A program made the position numbers and the translations under genes. A stretch of 64,000 nt of DNA from Bartonella ancashensis (lineage in GTDB: Bacteria; Pseudomonadota; Alphaproteobacteria; Rhizobiales; Rhizobiaceae): contig NZ_CP010401.1 of NCBI RefSeq assembly GCF_001281405.1, positions 520,001-584,000 on the forward strand, read 5' to 3'. Numbering within the stretch: position 1 is the stretch's first letter; each line of letters starts with the position of its first letter. The notes beneath the pieces were generated by a model, which was not told the origin of the DNA, made no database searches, and saw only the letters and a list, made by a program, of their open reading frames with translations. Positions 43,142 through 51,893 of this stretch are shown here, piece by piece.

Positions 43142-43966
43142 ATGAAAAAAAAGATTCTTAATGAAGATATGATGGAACAAAGGACGAGTTGTGGAACATA
43201 TGATACATTACAGACACGTTCACCCGCGTATCGTTTGGCGCATGTAGATGAAGAATTCATGATGCGCTCTGAATTACGTTCACAGCGTATTGGCCTTGAA
43301 TTTTTGAAGTCAGAGATCATGCTTCAGGAAAGTGGAATTGAGTCAACAGTTGTTTTGTTTGGCGGAGCTCGTATTCCTGAACCTGGGAAAACAGCATGGG
43401 CAGCAAAAAATGCAATACAGGAGAAAAATTTGCACACTATGTCTCATTGTTATGATGTGGCAAGAGAGTTTTCACGTTTATGTTCACTTTATTCTGCTAC
43501 AACTGAGTACCGTGAATTTGTGATTGTGACAGGGGGAGGTCCCGGAGTGATGGAAGCAGGAAATCGTGGTGCAGCTGATGTTAATGCACCAACGATTGGG
43601 TTAAATGTTGTTCTACCCCATGAGCAATATCCCAATAGTTACGTGACACCACATTTATGTTTCAATTTTCGATATTTAGCGGTGCGTAAAATGCATTTTT
43701 TAATGCGGGCGAAAGCATTGGTGATTTTTCCTGGGGGATTTGGTACTTTAGATGAACTTTTTGAAGCGCTGACTCTAGTACAAACGGAACGTATAAAACA
43801 GATTCCTATTTTGATATTCAACAAAGAATTTTGGAAAAATGTTGTCAATTTTGACTATTTATCTGCACAGGGCATGATTTCTCCTTCTGATATTGATCTT
43901 ATAACATTTGTTGAAACAGCAGCAGAAGCTTTTGAAAAAATTCGATCTTTTTACAAACTGCCTTAG
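43142..43966 (+). CDS. LOG-family protein (TIGR00730)
   Basis: 274 aa Rossmann-like protein. Contains TGGGPGVMEAGNRGA and the LOG signature PGGFGTLDE, with the catalytic-type Arg/Glu pair. LOG proteins are cytokinin-activating phosphoribohydrolases in plants; bacterial ones act on nucleoside 5'-monophosphates, and the physiological role in this lineage is unknown. About 80 residues precede the core, as in the longer alphaproteobacterial type. Confidence 0.88.
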   Translation: MKKKILNEDMMEQRTSCGTYDTLQTRSPAYRLAHVDEEFMMRSELRSQRIGLEFLKSEIMLQESGIESTVVLFGGARIPEPGKTAWAAKNAIQEKNLHTMSHCYDVAREFSRLCSLYSATTEYREFVIVTGGGPGVMEAGNRGAADVNAPTIGLNVVLPHEQYPNSYVTPHLCFNFRYLAVRKMHFLMRAKALVIFPGGFGTLDELFEALTLVQTERIKQIPILIFNKEFWKNVVNFDYLSAQGMISPSDIDLITFVETAAEAFEKIRSFYKLP

Positions 43967-43983
43967 ATTTTTCAAAAGAGCGT

Positions 43984-44727
43984 TTAATAGTCTATTTTGA
44001 CTAAATAAAGGCCTGAAGGAGGTGCAACAACACCGCATAATGCACGATTTTTGGCATGGAGAGCGATCACAAGATCTTGAGCTGTTCGGCGTCCTATACC
44101 AACTTCCATAAGGCTTCCTGCAAATGAACGTATTTGGTGATGCAAGAAAGAGCGAGCTCGTGCATAAATAAAAACTTCATCTCCGTCTCTACGAATGTCT
44201 AGACATTCAAGAGTGCGTATGGGGCTTTTAGCTTGACAATGTGCTGATCGAAAAGTTGTGAAATCATGTTTACCGACAAGTCTCTGAGCGGCTTCATGCA
44301 TGGCACTAACATTTAAAAACTTTGGTACCCACCATACGCGCTTGGTATCTAAAGCCGGTGGTGCACGGCGATTAAGAATTTTAAAAAGATAATGACGCTT
44401 TATTGCGCTGAATCGTGCATCGAAGCTATCAGGGACGTTTTGCACATCCAAGATAGAAATATTTTCATTTTGTTGACGCAGGTGAGCGTTAAGTGCATCG
44501 TGCACGGTGTTTACATGCCAATTTTTCATGAAGTCGACATGAACAACCTGTCCTGTTGCGTGTACACCAGCATCAGTTCTTCCTGCTGTTGTAACAGTTG
44601 TTTGCTGGCCACAGAAGCAAAAAATAGCGTTCTCGAGAGCACTTTGTATCGTACGAAGATTTTTTTGGCGTTGCCAACCAGCATAATTTGATCCGTCATA
44701 TTCGAGGGTAAGTTTGAAACGTGCCAT
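43984..44727 (-). CDS. truA: tRNA pseudouridine(38-40) synthase TruA
   Basis: Modifies U38-U40 in the anticodon arm of tRNAs. 247 aa with the catalytic aspartate in AGRTDAGVHATGQVVH, YDGSNYAGWQRQ near the N-terminus and SFLHHQIRSFAGSLMEVG. It begins one base after the fmt stop on the same strand, as in def-fmt-truA operons of relatives. Confidence 0.96.
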   Translation of the reverse strand: MARFKLTLEYDGSNYAGWQRQKNLRTIQSALENAIFCFCGQQTTVTTAGRTDAGVHATGQVVHVDFMKNWHVNTVHDALNAHLRQQNENISILDVQNVPDSFDARFSAIKRHYLFKILNRRAPPALDTKRVWWVPKFLNVSAMHEAAQRLVGKHDFTTFRSAHCQAKSPIRTLECLDIRRDGDEVFIYARARSFLHHQIRSFAGSLMEVGIGRRTAQDLVIALHAKNRALCGVVAPPSGLYLVKIDY

Positions 44728-44728
44728 A

Positions 44729-45658
44729 TCAAAAAATCGCAGAAATGTTTGCGCCGCGTAAAAATGTTAAACTATCCAGAACTTTTCCACCTGCTCGCTG
44801 AAGATGGGTTATTTCTATACGTCCCTGACCGCAATGGACAATCAAATTTTCGGGTTCTATTCGACCAACCTCAAGAGATTGTCCAGCTACTAAGCGGCTT
44901 TTAAGAATTTTGACACGCTCTTGTTTGTCTCCAATAGTCATCTTACACCAACAACCAGGATATGGTGAGAGAGCACAAATATGCTTATGAATTAATTCTG
45001 CGGATTGTGTCCAATCAATCTGAGTTTCTTCTTTTTTTATTTTAGAAGCGTAAGTTACTCCTTCTTGTGACTGTGGGATCAACTTGAGAGAGCCTTTTTC
45101 TAGGGAAGACAGAGTTTCTACGATAAGTTCTGCCCCTATATGTGATAATGTGTTTGATAACTCATGCCCTGTGACATCATCAGCTATAGTAATAGAGCGA
45201 GATAAAGCAATAGGACCTGTATCAAGCCCTTCATCCATTTTCATAATCATTATTCCGGTTTTTTTATCACCTGCCATTATTGCACGTTGAATAGGTGCTG
45301 CTCCACGCCAACGTGGTAATAGTGAGGCATGGACATTAAAACAACCGAAATTTGGCGTTTCGAGGATAGCTTTTGGTAAAAGTAATCCGTAAGCAACAAC
45401 AACAGCAACATCAATAGATAACTCTGCAAATTGTGCTTGTTCTTCATGTGTTTTGAGAGTTTGAGGCGTAAAAACAGGAATACAACGCTCTTGCGCAGCT
45501 CTTTGAACAGGCGAGGCAACCAGCTTAAGGCCACGCCGCCCTGCTGGGCGTGGAGGTTGGCTATAGACTGCTGCAACATTATGACCGACATCTAACAAAG
45601 CATGCAAGATGGGAACCGCAAAATCAGGTGTTCCCATAAAACCCACTCGTAACGTCAT
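44729..45658 (-). CDS. fmt: Methionyl-tRNA formyltransferase
   Basis: Formylates initiator Met-tRNA. 309 aa. [13 protein letters not shown], the formyl-folate site [20 protein letters not shown] (Asn, His and downstream Asp of [10 protein letters not shown]) and the C-terminal OB-like domain are present. Its start lies inside the end of the def reading frame (35-bp overlap). Confidence 0.96.
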   Translation of the reverse strand: MTLRVGFMGTPDFAVPILHALLDVGHNVAAVYSQPPRPAGRRGLKLVASPVQRAAQERCIPVFTPQTLKTHEEQAQFAELSIDVAVVVAYGLLLPKAILETPNFGCFNVHASLLPRWRGAAPIQRAIMAGDKKTGIMIMKMDEGLDTGPIALSRSITIADDVTGHELSNTLSHIGAELIVETLSSLEKGSLKLIPQSQEGVTYASKIKKEETQIDWTQSAELIHKHICALSPYPGCWCKMTIGDKQERVKILKSRLVAGQSLEVGRIEPENLIVHCGQGRIEITHLQRAGGKVLDSLTFLRGANISAIF

Positions 45659-46181
45659 TACAAAATTTCTTCCGTGTTATTTTTTCTTTCTTTTTAAATT
45701 TGCGTATTACCATATCACGCTTAATTTTTGAAAGATAATCAACGAAAAGACGGCCATTCAGGTGATCAATTTCATGTTGTAAACAGGTTGCTAAAAGACC
45801 ATCAGCTTCGATTTCTGCTTCTTTGCCGTTACGGTCTTCATAGCGAATACGAAGACATTTTGGACGCTCAACTTCTGCAAAATATTCAGGAATAGAAAGA
45901 CAACCTTCTTTACAAACATTACGTTCGTCTGATAGCCACAAAATTTCTGGGTTAATAACCACAAGCGGATTGCTAGGGGTATCTGGCTCACGGATGTCTA
46001 CAACCAACAGGCGCAATGGAATACCAACTTGAACAGCAGCAAGACCAATACCATGGGCGTCATACATGGTTTCAAGCATATCATCAATTAGATTTTGGAC
46101 AACAGAATCAACGCACGCAACAGGTTTTGAGACCTCACGCAACATTGGATTTGGCAAAGTAATTAAAGATTTTATAGGCAT
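45624..46181 (-). CDS. def: Peptide deformylase
   Basis: Removes the formyl group from nascent proteins. 185 aa. Metalloenzyme motifs [27 protein letters not shown] and [14 protein letters not shown] are intact. The last 20 residues after [10 protein letters not shown] are unusual and overlap fmt. If an A6 run at 45681-45686 were one base shorter, the frame would end at a TAA about 20 bp before fmt, which is the commoner layout. Confidence 0.94.
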   Translation of the reverse strand: MPIKSLITLPNPMLREVSKPVACVDSVVQNLIDDMLETMYDAHGIGLAAVQVGIPLRLLVVDIREPDTPSNPLVVINPEILWLSDERNVCKEGCLSIPEYFAEVERPKCLRIRYEDRNGKEAEIEADGLLATCLQHEIDHLNGRLFVDYLSKIKRDMVIRKFKKKEKITRKKFCNDVTSGFYGNT

Positions 46182-46340
46182 GAGGATAGTTAATAAATGG
46201 TTCGTTATTGGTCAACAATTAATTGGTTAATTTAAAGTCTTTTTTTACAATAAAGTCGCTATATTACTTTTCATGCTAGATTTATTTTTTTCTTTGGAAT
46301 TTTTAAATAGGAACTTAAGTGGAATTGCAGCTATATTTTT

Positions 46341-47450
46341 TTGGTTGCTTTAGCCATTTTTGTATCTGTGTGTCATTACCGAAAAAAAGGATTTTTGAAG
46401 TATGAGCTGGTTAAGCACTCTCACGAGATGCAAATGCAAATGGCTGCATTATTAAAAACGCAAGCTGAAATGCAGGGGCGTATGCAAATGATGGCTGAAA
46501 TCTTTGGGCAAAGACAGGCTGAATTGAATCAATCTATTTGTGAAAAACTTAATGGAATGACAACCAGTATAGATCAAACTCTCCAAGTACAGACTCGATC
46601 TACTTATGAAAATTTAATACGTTTACAAGAACGTTTGGCTGTAATTGATGCTGCACAAAATAATATTCAATCGCTTACCGGACAGGTGATTCAATTACAG
46701 ACTATCCTGAATAATAAACAAACACGTGGTTTGTTTGGTCAAAAACAAATGGAGGCAATTATTGCGGATGCTTTGCCTTCTAATGCGTATGTTTTTCAAG
46801 CAGTTTTATCAAATGGAAAACGTCCAGATTGTCTCATTTATATGCCTAATAAGGCACCTGCTCTTGTTGTTGATGCTAAATTTCCTTTGGAAGCATGGAA
46901 TGCAATGCGCGAAGCATCATCATCTCGTGAGCGCAAGGAAGCTGAACGACAATTTCGTTCTGATATGGAGACTCATATTAGTGATATTGCGCAAAAATAT
47001 TTAATTCCTGGTGAAACACACAATACAGCCTTCCTTTTTGTACCGTCGGAATCAATTTTTGCAACAATTTATGAAAATTTTGAATCTTTGGTACAAAAAG
47101 CTAATCGCTCGTACGTAGTTATTGTGTCACCATCTTTATTAATGTTGTCTGTTCAAGTTATTCAAACGATCATGAAGGATGCAAAGATGTGTGAACAGGC
47201 GCATTTAATTCAATCGGAGGTATCAAAATTAATAGAAGATTTTGGGCGTATGGACGTACGCGTTCGCAATTTACACAAACATTTTTGTAAAATGGGTGAT
47301 GATATTGAAGCAGTCTTAACATCATCCTCAAAAATTATGAAACGCGCTAATCGTATCGAAGCTTTTGAGTTAAAAGAGGAGATCTCTTCTGCACCATCAA
47401 TGATGGTACAGGTACAACAAAATATATTGCATTCGGTTGATGAAAAGTAA
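46341..47450 (+). CDS. rmuC: RmuC-family DNA recombination protein, 5' end possibly frameshifted
   Basis: RmuC proteins limit recombination at inverted repeats; nuclease-like fold, often with an N-terminal membrane anchor and coiled coil. 369 aa here, with the coiled coil (residues 25-110) and the core VVDAKFPLEAWNAMRE, ISDIAQKYLIPGETHNTAFLFVPSESIFATI. The frame begins only at a TTG (46341) inside a T7 run. Upstream an ATG at 46273 opens MLDLFFSLEFLNRNLSGIAA in another phase. One extra T in the T7 run (46336-46342) would join it to this frame and complete the usual N-terminal anchor. Confidence 0.88.
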   Translation: MVALAIFVSVCHYRKKGFLKYELVKHSHEMQMQMAALLKTQAEMQGRMQMMAEIFGQRQAELNQSICEKLNGMTTSIDQTLQVQTRSTYENLIRLQERLAVIDAAQNNIQSLTGQVIQLQTILNNKQTRGLFGQKQMEAIIADALPSNAYVFQAVLSNGKRPDCLIYMPNKAPALVVDAKFPLEAWNAMREASSSRERKEAERQFRSDMETHISDIAQKYLIPGETHNTAFLFVPSESIFATIYENFESLVQKANRSYVVIVSPSLLMLSVQVIQTIMKDAKMCEQAHLIQSEVSKLIEDFGRMDVRVRNLHKHFCKMGDDIEAVLTSSSKIMKRANRIEAFELKEEISSAPSMMVQVQQNILHSVDEK

Positions 47451-47555
47451 AAATTAAGATTTTTAGTGTAAATAATGTTTTCATGATTTTTATATTAGTA
47501 AAAATTTTTAGGTATCCGTTGGATGTTTTGTCTGTTAATAAAGGGGGGTAAGACC

Positions 47556-48143
47556 GTGTGGCGTTTTTTGTTCTTAGGAGTAATTCCGCTTTTTTTGGGC
47601 GGTTGTATAACAACAGCTCCTACGCATACAAATAATGCTTGTTCTGTTTTAGAGCAGAAAGATGGTTTTTTTGAAAATTGGAGAAAATCTGCTAAAAAGG
47701 CAGAGGCTCGCTATGGGATACCTATGCCAATTATTCTTGCAACTATCCGCATGGAATCAAATTTTCGTCATAATGCACGCCCATCACGGAAAAAACTTCT
47801 TGGCTTTATTCCGTGGAAGCGTCGTTCGACAGCTTATGGTTATTCTCAAGCACTTGATGGGACATGGGAAACATATGTTCGTTCCACAAAGCGGTCTTCA
47901 GCGCGGCGTACTAACTTTGCAGATGCTGCTGATTTTGTCGCATGGTATCATTACCAAAGTGTTTTACGCAATGGTGTTAATCGCAATGATGCGCACAACC
48001 TTTATTTGAATTATTACATGGGACATGGTGCTTATGCTCGCAATAGAAGTGCCCCTAGTGCGGCAATTGCTAATACTGCACAAAGGATGGAAAGAATGGC
48101 AATACTCTATGATCAGCAATTAAGAGAATGTGGAAAACGTTAG
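47556..48143 (+). CDS. Lipoprotein with lytic transglycosylase SLT domain
   Basis: Peptidoglycan lytic transglycosylase-like lipoprotein, about 195 aa. The GTG at 47556 has AAGGGGGG seven bases upstream, a far better site than the in-frame ATG at 47523. A signal peptide ends in the lipobox LGGC. The SLT core has the catalytic glutamate in IRMESNFRHNA and AYGYSQALDGTWETY. Such proteins cut or remodel the cell wall, here from the periplasmic face of a membrane. Confidence 0.85.
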   Translation: MWRFLFLGVIPLFLGGCITTAPTHTNNACSVLEQKDGFFENWRKSAKKAEARYGIPMPIILATIRMESNFRHNARPSRKKLLGFIPWKRRSTAYGYSQALDGTWETYVRSTKRSSARRTNFADAADFVAWYHYQSVLRNGVNRNDAHNLYLNYYMGHGAYARNRSAPSAAIANTAQRMERMAILYDQQLRECGKR

Positions 48144-48383
48144 AAAGAAGCATATACATGAAGGAGACCCCAAGGTCAGGTGTGATATGCCGTAAATTAT
48201 GTGCTGAAATGAACATCAAGAGAGATTATACAATTGTGAGTTAGCAATATATTTTCTAAGTGGTAAAAAGGCACAATTACTGGAACAAAAGGTCCTGTTA
48301 CGAAAGCACTTAATGAATAAACAAGGTACATCCCTACCAAAGTTTTACAACATAATTCAAAAAGTTCTTTATTAGGATATCTA

Positions 48384-48635
48384 TTAATGCAATGTTACAA
48401 TCTGTAATTCATGCTCATTGGCACCTGCGAGAGCAATAGAGCGTTCATCAGATAGAATAATCGGATAACCCGTTTCGCCAAAAAGAGCCCATATTGTCAT
48501 GCCTGGTATCATTGGAGGGAGATCTGGGAATTTTTTAGCCAAATCATCTGTGCAAATTTTTCGTAGATAAGCAATCCGTTCTCCTTCAAAGAGGGTAAGG
48601 TCTCCCAATGAAAAAAGTTGTCTATGTTCTCCCAT
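48384..48635 (-). CDS. DUF1150 family protein
   Basis: 83 aa small soluble protein of a family confined to Alphaproteobacteria. RIAYLRKICTDDL, PGMTIWALFGETGYPIIL and SDERSIALAGANEHELQ match it. AAGGA precedes the ATG by about 8 bp. In many Rhizobiales it directly follows the small heat-shock gene hsp20 (ibpA). Here the 500 bp upstream hold no intact hsp20. Confidence 0.88.
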   Translation of the reverse strand: MGEHRQLFSLGDLTLFEGERIAYLRKICTDDLAKKFPDLPPMIPGMTIWALFGETGYPIILSDERSIALAGANEHELQIVTLH

Positions 48636-49143
48636 TTTATTATTCCTTTATGCGTTAATATTCATCATTTTTCGCTGCAGGTTTTGTTGGAGTTAGTCTT
48701 ATCTTCATTTCATTCACGAATAAGATTAATGGATGAGGGGCTATTTTTCAACTTAGGGATCAGAATATGTATATTTTACGAAGAAAAAAACCTACAAACC
48801 CAAAATGATCAACTTGCAACTCAGTAGCAAGAGAATCTTACCGTTTATCGACAATCACTTCTTGAAGGTGCCGAGATTATCAATTCAAACAAACAACCAT
48901 CAAAGTTATGCCACGGCCTTTGTTATCACTTCCTCAAAAATTGCCACTCCCACAATCTAGAGGAAAATTCTAACAACTTTGATAATTCATTGCAATGTTT
49001 TTTGCATCGTTTTAATTTATACATTAAGAAACAGAAAGAACACGCTATAGTACCGTTGTAAAATGGTTGTTTGATAAAGTTCTAAGAGGTACTCGTTTTG
49101 TCCCTATATAGCAGACGGACAGTGATTCTTTGTAGATCAGATA
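48636..49143 (-). pseudogene. Possible heavily degraded hsp20 (ibpA) relic upstream of DUF1150
   Basis: 508 bp with no intact gene. On the minus strand short stretches in changing frames resemble an hsp20 gene in the right order: DSLATELQVDH against the ASLxNGLLxVDL block, then TPTKP against IPEAxKP, then QRKMMNINA against the C-terminal RRIEINA just before DUF1150. Each is weak alone; position relative to DUF1150 is the main argument. It may equally be plain non-coding DNA. Confidence 0.25.
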
Positions 49144-49899
49144 ATGATAGAAAATTTAATGGCTGAAAAAGTAAAAAAATTACTAGACATTCAGAATACG
49201 GCAAAAATATCTTACAACAAAGATGAAATTACAGAGATATTTTATCGCTTTTCTATACAACGTCCCACTCCTAAAAGTGATCTTGTATACACTAATGTTT
49301 TTACTCTTTTAGTGGCAGTTATCCTATCTGCTCAATCTACGGATGTTAGCGTTAATAAAGCAACACAAAAATTATTTTGTCTAGCGGATCAGCCAGAAAA
49401 AATGATTGCATTGGGAGAAGATGGTATCGCATCTTACATCCGTACAATTGGTCTTTGGCGTGCAAAGGCTCGTAATATTTATGCTCTTTCTGGTGTTTTA
49501 ATTGATCTATATGGTGGCAAAGTTCCTGACAATCGTGAAGCACTTATGGCTCTTCCCGGTGTAGGACGTAAGACTGCTAATGTTGTTTTAAATGTTGCTT
49601 TTGGCCAATCTACTATAGCTGTGGACACTCATATTTTTCGCCTGGGAAACCGTCTTGGTTTGGCACCAGGAACAACGCCAGAGATTGTTGAAAATAAATT
49701 TGTTAATATTATCCCTGATCCGTATAAACGTTATGCTCATCACTGGCTTATTTTACATGGTCGCTACGTTTGTAAAGCCCGCAAGGCATGCTGCACTCAA
49801 TGTATTATTGCTGATCTTTGTAAAGCAGAGATTAGGACAAACGCGATCCCAGCTCCCCTAATTGAAGTTAAAGACAATGGAGAGCCAATTTTTTCTTAG
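49144..49899 (+). CDS. nth: Endonuclease III
   Basis: Base-excision repair glycosylase/AP lyase for oxidised pyrimidines. 251 aa. Helix-hairpin-helix LPGVGRKTANVVL with the catalytic lysine, catalytic aspartate in VDTHIFRL, and the 4Fe-4S cluster motif C-x6-C-x2-C-x5-C in CKARKACCTQCIIADLC. A second in-frame ATG six codons in (MAEKV) is possible. Confidence 0.96.
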   Translation: MIENLMAEKVKKLLDIQNTAKISYNKDEITEIFYRFSIQRPTPKSDLVYTNVFTLLVAVILSAQSTDVSVNKATQKLFCLADQPEKMIALGEDGIASYIRTIGLWRAKARNIYALSGVLIDLYGGKVPDNREALMALPGVGRKTANVVLNVAFGQSTIAVDTHIFRLGNRLGLAPGTTPEIVENKFVNIIPDPYKRYAHHWLILHGRYVCKARKACCTQCIIADLCKAEIRTNAIPAPLIEVKDNGEPIFS

Positions 49900-49939
49900 C
49901 ATAGCCTTGATATTTTGTGCATACTGGCTTATGAAGATT

Positions 49940-50022
49940 AGAGATTAGAGCCGCCCGGCAGGGCATGCCGTGGCCGCTTAGGTAGCTTAGCTTGCTCAAA
50001 CTTTGGTCAGTTTGAGCGTTTT
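49940..50022 (+). promoter_or_regulatory. Structured leader of rpmI-rplT
   Basis: A short GC-rich island (CGGCA-GGGCA-TGCCG hairpin) stands out from the AT-rich surroundings. It is followed by a perfect 9-bp stem, GCTCAAACT (49994-50002) / AGTTTGAGC (50009-50017), with loop TTGGTC and GTTTTAGG after it. Ribosomal protein L20 represses its own operon through leader structures in several bacteria; similar control is inferred, not shown. Confidence 0.45.
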
Positions 50023-50042
50023 AGGATGTGTGGAGTAGCAGA

Positions 50043-50246
50043 ATGCCCAAGATGAAGACCAAGTCATCCGCTAAGAAGCGGTTTAAAATCACTGCAGCAG
50101 GTAAAGTTAAAGCAGCTGCTGCGGGTAAGCGCCATGGTATGATTAAACGTTCTAATAAGTTTGTTCGTGATGCACGGGGAACGATGGTGCTTGCTGAGTC
50201 AGATGCTAAAAAAGTCATTCAATGTTATTTGCCAAATGGCCTTTAG
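50043..50246 (+). CDS. rpmI: 50S ribosomal protein L35
   Basis: 67 aa basic protein; [22 protein letters not shown] is diagnostic, as is [10 protein letters not shown]. Start at the ATG at 50043 rather than a GTG five codons earlier. Followed by rplT after 33 bp. Confidence 0.98.
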   Translation: MPKMKTKSSAKKRFKITAAGKVKAAAAGKRHGMIKRSNKFVRDARGTMVLAESDAKKVIQCYLPNGL

Positions 50247-50279
50247 ACTTCGCGCTTTTGATTTTTAGGAGATTATTAT

Positions 50280-50681
50280 ATGGCACGTGTAAAAAGAGGT
50301 GTAACAGCTCACGCGAAGCACAAAAAAGTTCTCAAGCAGGCTGAGGGTTTTTACGGGCGTCGTAAGAATACTGTTCGTGCGGCTAAGGCAGCGGTTGATC
50401 GTTCAAAGCAATATGCTTACCGTGACCGTAAAAATAGGAAACGTACTTTCCGCGCTTTATGGATACAGCGAATTAATGCGGCTGTGCGTAGTGAGGGATT
50501 GACTTATGGACGCTTTATTGATGGCTTATCAAAGGCTGGTATTGAGGTTGATCGCAAAGTTCTTTCTGACATAGCAATTCATGAGCCTGCAGCGTTTACT
50601 GCTTTAGTAGCTTCTGCGAAGAAGGCTCTGGAATATTTGAAGAATACAACGCCTAATGCTTTTGAGAGTGCTGTTGGGTAG
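50280..50681 (+). CDS. rplT: 50S ribosomal protein L20
   Basis: 133 aa basic protein binding 23S rRNA early in assembly. [47 protein letters not shown] and [21 protein letters not shown] are the family pattern. Ribosome-binding site TAGGAG about 9 bp ahead. Cotranscribed with rpmI; in E. coli the protein also represses the operon. Confidence 0.98.
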   Translation: MARVKRGVTAHAKHKKVLKQAEGFYGRRKNTVRAAKAAVDRSKQYAYRDRKNRKRTFRALWIQRINAAVRSEGLTYGRFIDGLSKAGIEVDRKVLSDIAIHEPAAFTALVASAKKALEYLKNTTPNAFESAVG

Positions 50682-50722
50682 GCCGGTAGCGTTTTCTTAA
50701 AGCTTGCGTTTATCTGGAGGTT

Positions 50723-50758
50723 CCGTACTGGTTGAGGCTAGTGCGGGCTTTATTTTTT
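50723..50758 (+). terminator. Terminator or attenuator ahead of pheS
   Basis: CCGTACTGG (50723-50731), loop TTGAGG, CTAGTGCGG (50738-50746), nine pairs with two G-U, then GCTTTATTTTTT. It ends the rpmI-rplT transcript or controls read-through into pheST, 20 bp downstream. Confidence 0.6.
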
Positions 50759-50777
50759 GAAATGATGGGCAGAAATT

Positions 50778-51851
50778 ATGAGCGATATCGAACATCTAGA
50801 ACAAGAAATTTTTTCAGCTTTGGAAGCTGCCAGTACTGAACAAGAACTGGAAGCTGTACGTGTTGCAGTGCTGGGTAAAAAGGGCAGTATTTCTGAACGG
50901 TTAAAAAAATTAGGGAGCATGAGCATTGATGAACGACATAAAGTTGGACCAGTGCTTAATGGATTAAAAAAACGTGTTTTAGAGTTATTAGCCCAAAAAC
51001 GTGATACTTTAAAGCGCCAAGAAACAGCGTTGCGTCTTTCTCGTGAGGTTGTTGATGTAACTTTACCTGTTCGCCCTTCACCTGTAGAACGAGGTCGTAT
51101 ACATCCGATATCACAAGTGATTGATGAAATTGTAGCTATTTATGCTGGTATGGGATTTTCTGTTGCAGAGGGTCCAGATATTGAGACGGATTATTATAAT
51201 TTTACGGCGTTAAATTTTCCTGAGAATCATCCAGCACGTGAAATGCACGACACCTTCTTTTTTGGTGAAGATGTAACGGGGAATCGGAAATTATTGCGCA
51301 CACATACGTCTCCTGTTCAAATTCGCGTCATGGAAAAGAGACAAGCACCGATACGAATCATTATTCCCGGTAAGACTTATCGTATGGATTCAGATGCAAC
51401 ACATTCGCCAATGTTTCATCAAGTAGAAGGATTGGTGATTGATAAGACTTCAAATATTGCTCACATGATGTGGTTGCATGAAACTTTTTGTAAAATCTTC
51501 TTTGAAGTATCTTCTGTAAAGATGCGTTTTCGCCCTTCATTTTTTCCTTTTACTGAACCCTCTATGGAAGTAGATATTCAGTGTGATCATTCTAGTTCAG
51601 GGATAAAATTTGGAGAGGGACAGGATTGGTTAGAAATTTTGGGATGCGGTATGGTACATCCTCATGTACTAAAGAATGTCGGTTTTGATCCTGATGAATA
51701 TCAAGGATTTGCATGGGGAATGGGTATTGATCGTGTTGCTATGTTGAAATACGGTATGCCAGATTTGCGCGCTTTTTTTGATGCGGATCTTCGTTGGTTG
51801 GATCATTATGGTTTTCGTTGTTTTGATATATCCGCTTTTTTACGTATTTAA
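50778..51851 (+). CDS. pheS: Phenylalanine-tRNA ligase alpha subunit
   Basis: Catalytic subunit of the alpha2-beta2 enzyme. 357 aa. N-terminal coiled coil binding tRNA, then class II motifs: motif 2 [39 protein letters not shown], and motif 3 [14 protein letters not shown]. 42 bp ahead of pheT. Confidence 0.97.
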   Translation: MSDIEHLEQEIFSALEAASTEQELEAVRVAVLGKKGSISERLKKLGSMSIDERHKVGPVLNGLKKRVLELLAQKRDTLKRQETALRLSREVVDVTLPVRPSPVERGRIHPISQVIDEIVAIYAGMGFSVAEGPDIETDYYNFTALNFPENHPAREMHDTFFFGEDVTGNRKLLRTHTSPVQIRVMEKRQAPIRIIIPGKTYRMDSDATHSPMFHQVEGLVIDKTSNIAHMMWLHETFCKIFFEVSSVKMRFRPSFFPFTEPSMEVDIQCDHSSSGIKFGEGQDWLEILGCGMVHPHVLKNVGFDPDEYQGFAWGMGIDRVAMLKYGMPDLRAFFDADLRWLDHYGFRCFDISAFLRI

Positions 51852-51893
51852 GCAATATGTGATCCTAGAAGAGTTCTTATGTGAGGTTTTAAA

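Noticed and set aside
48618..48827. Plus-strand 69-codon frame over the DUF1150 5' end
   Set aside because: Overlaps the start of a real gene on the other strand and lacks any recognisable domain.
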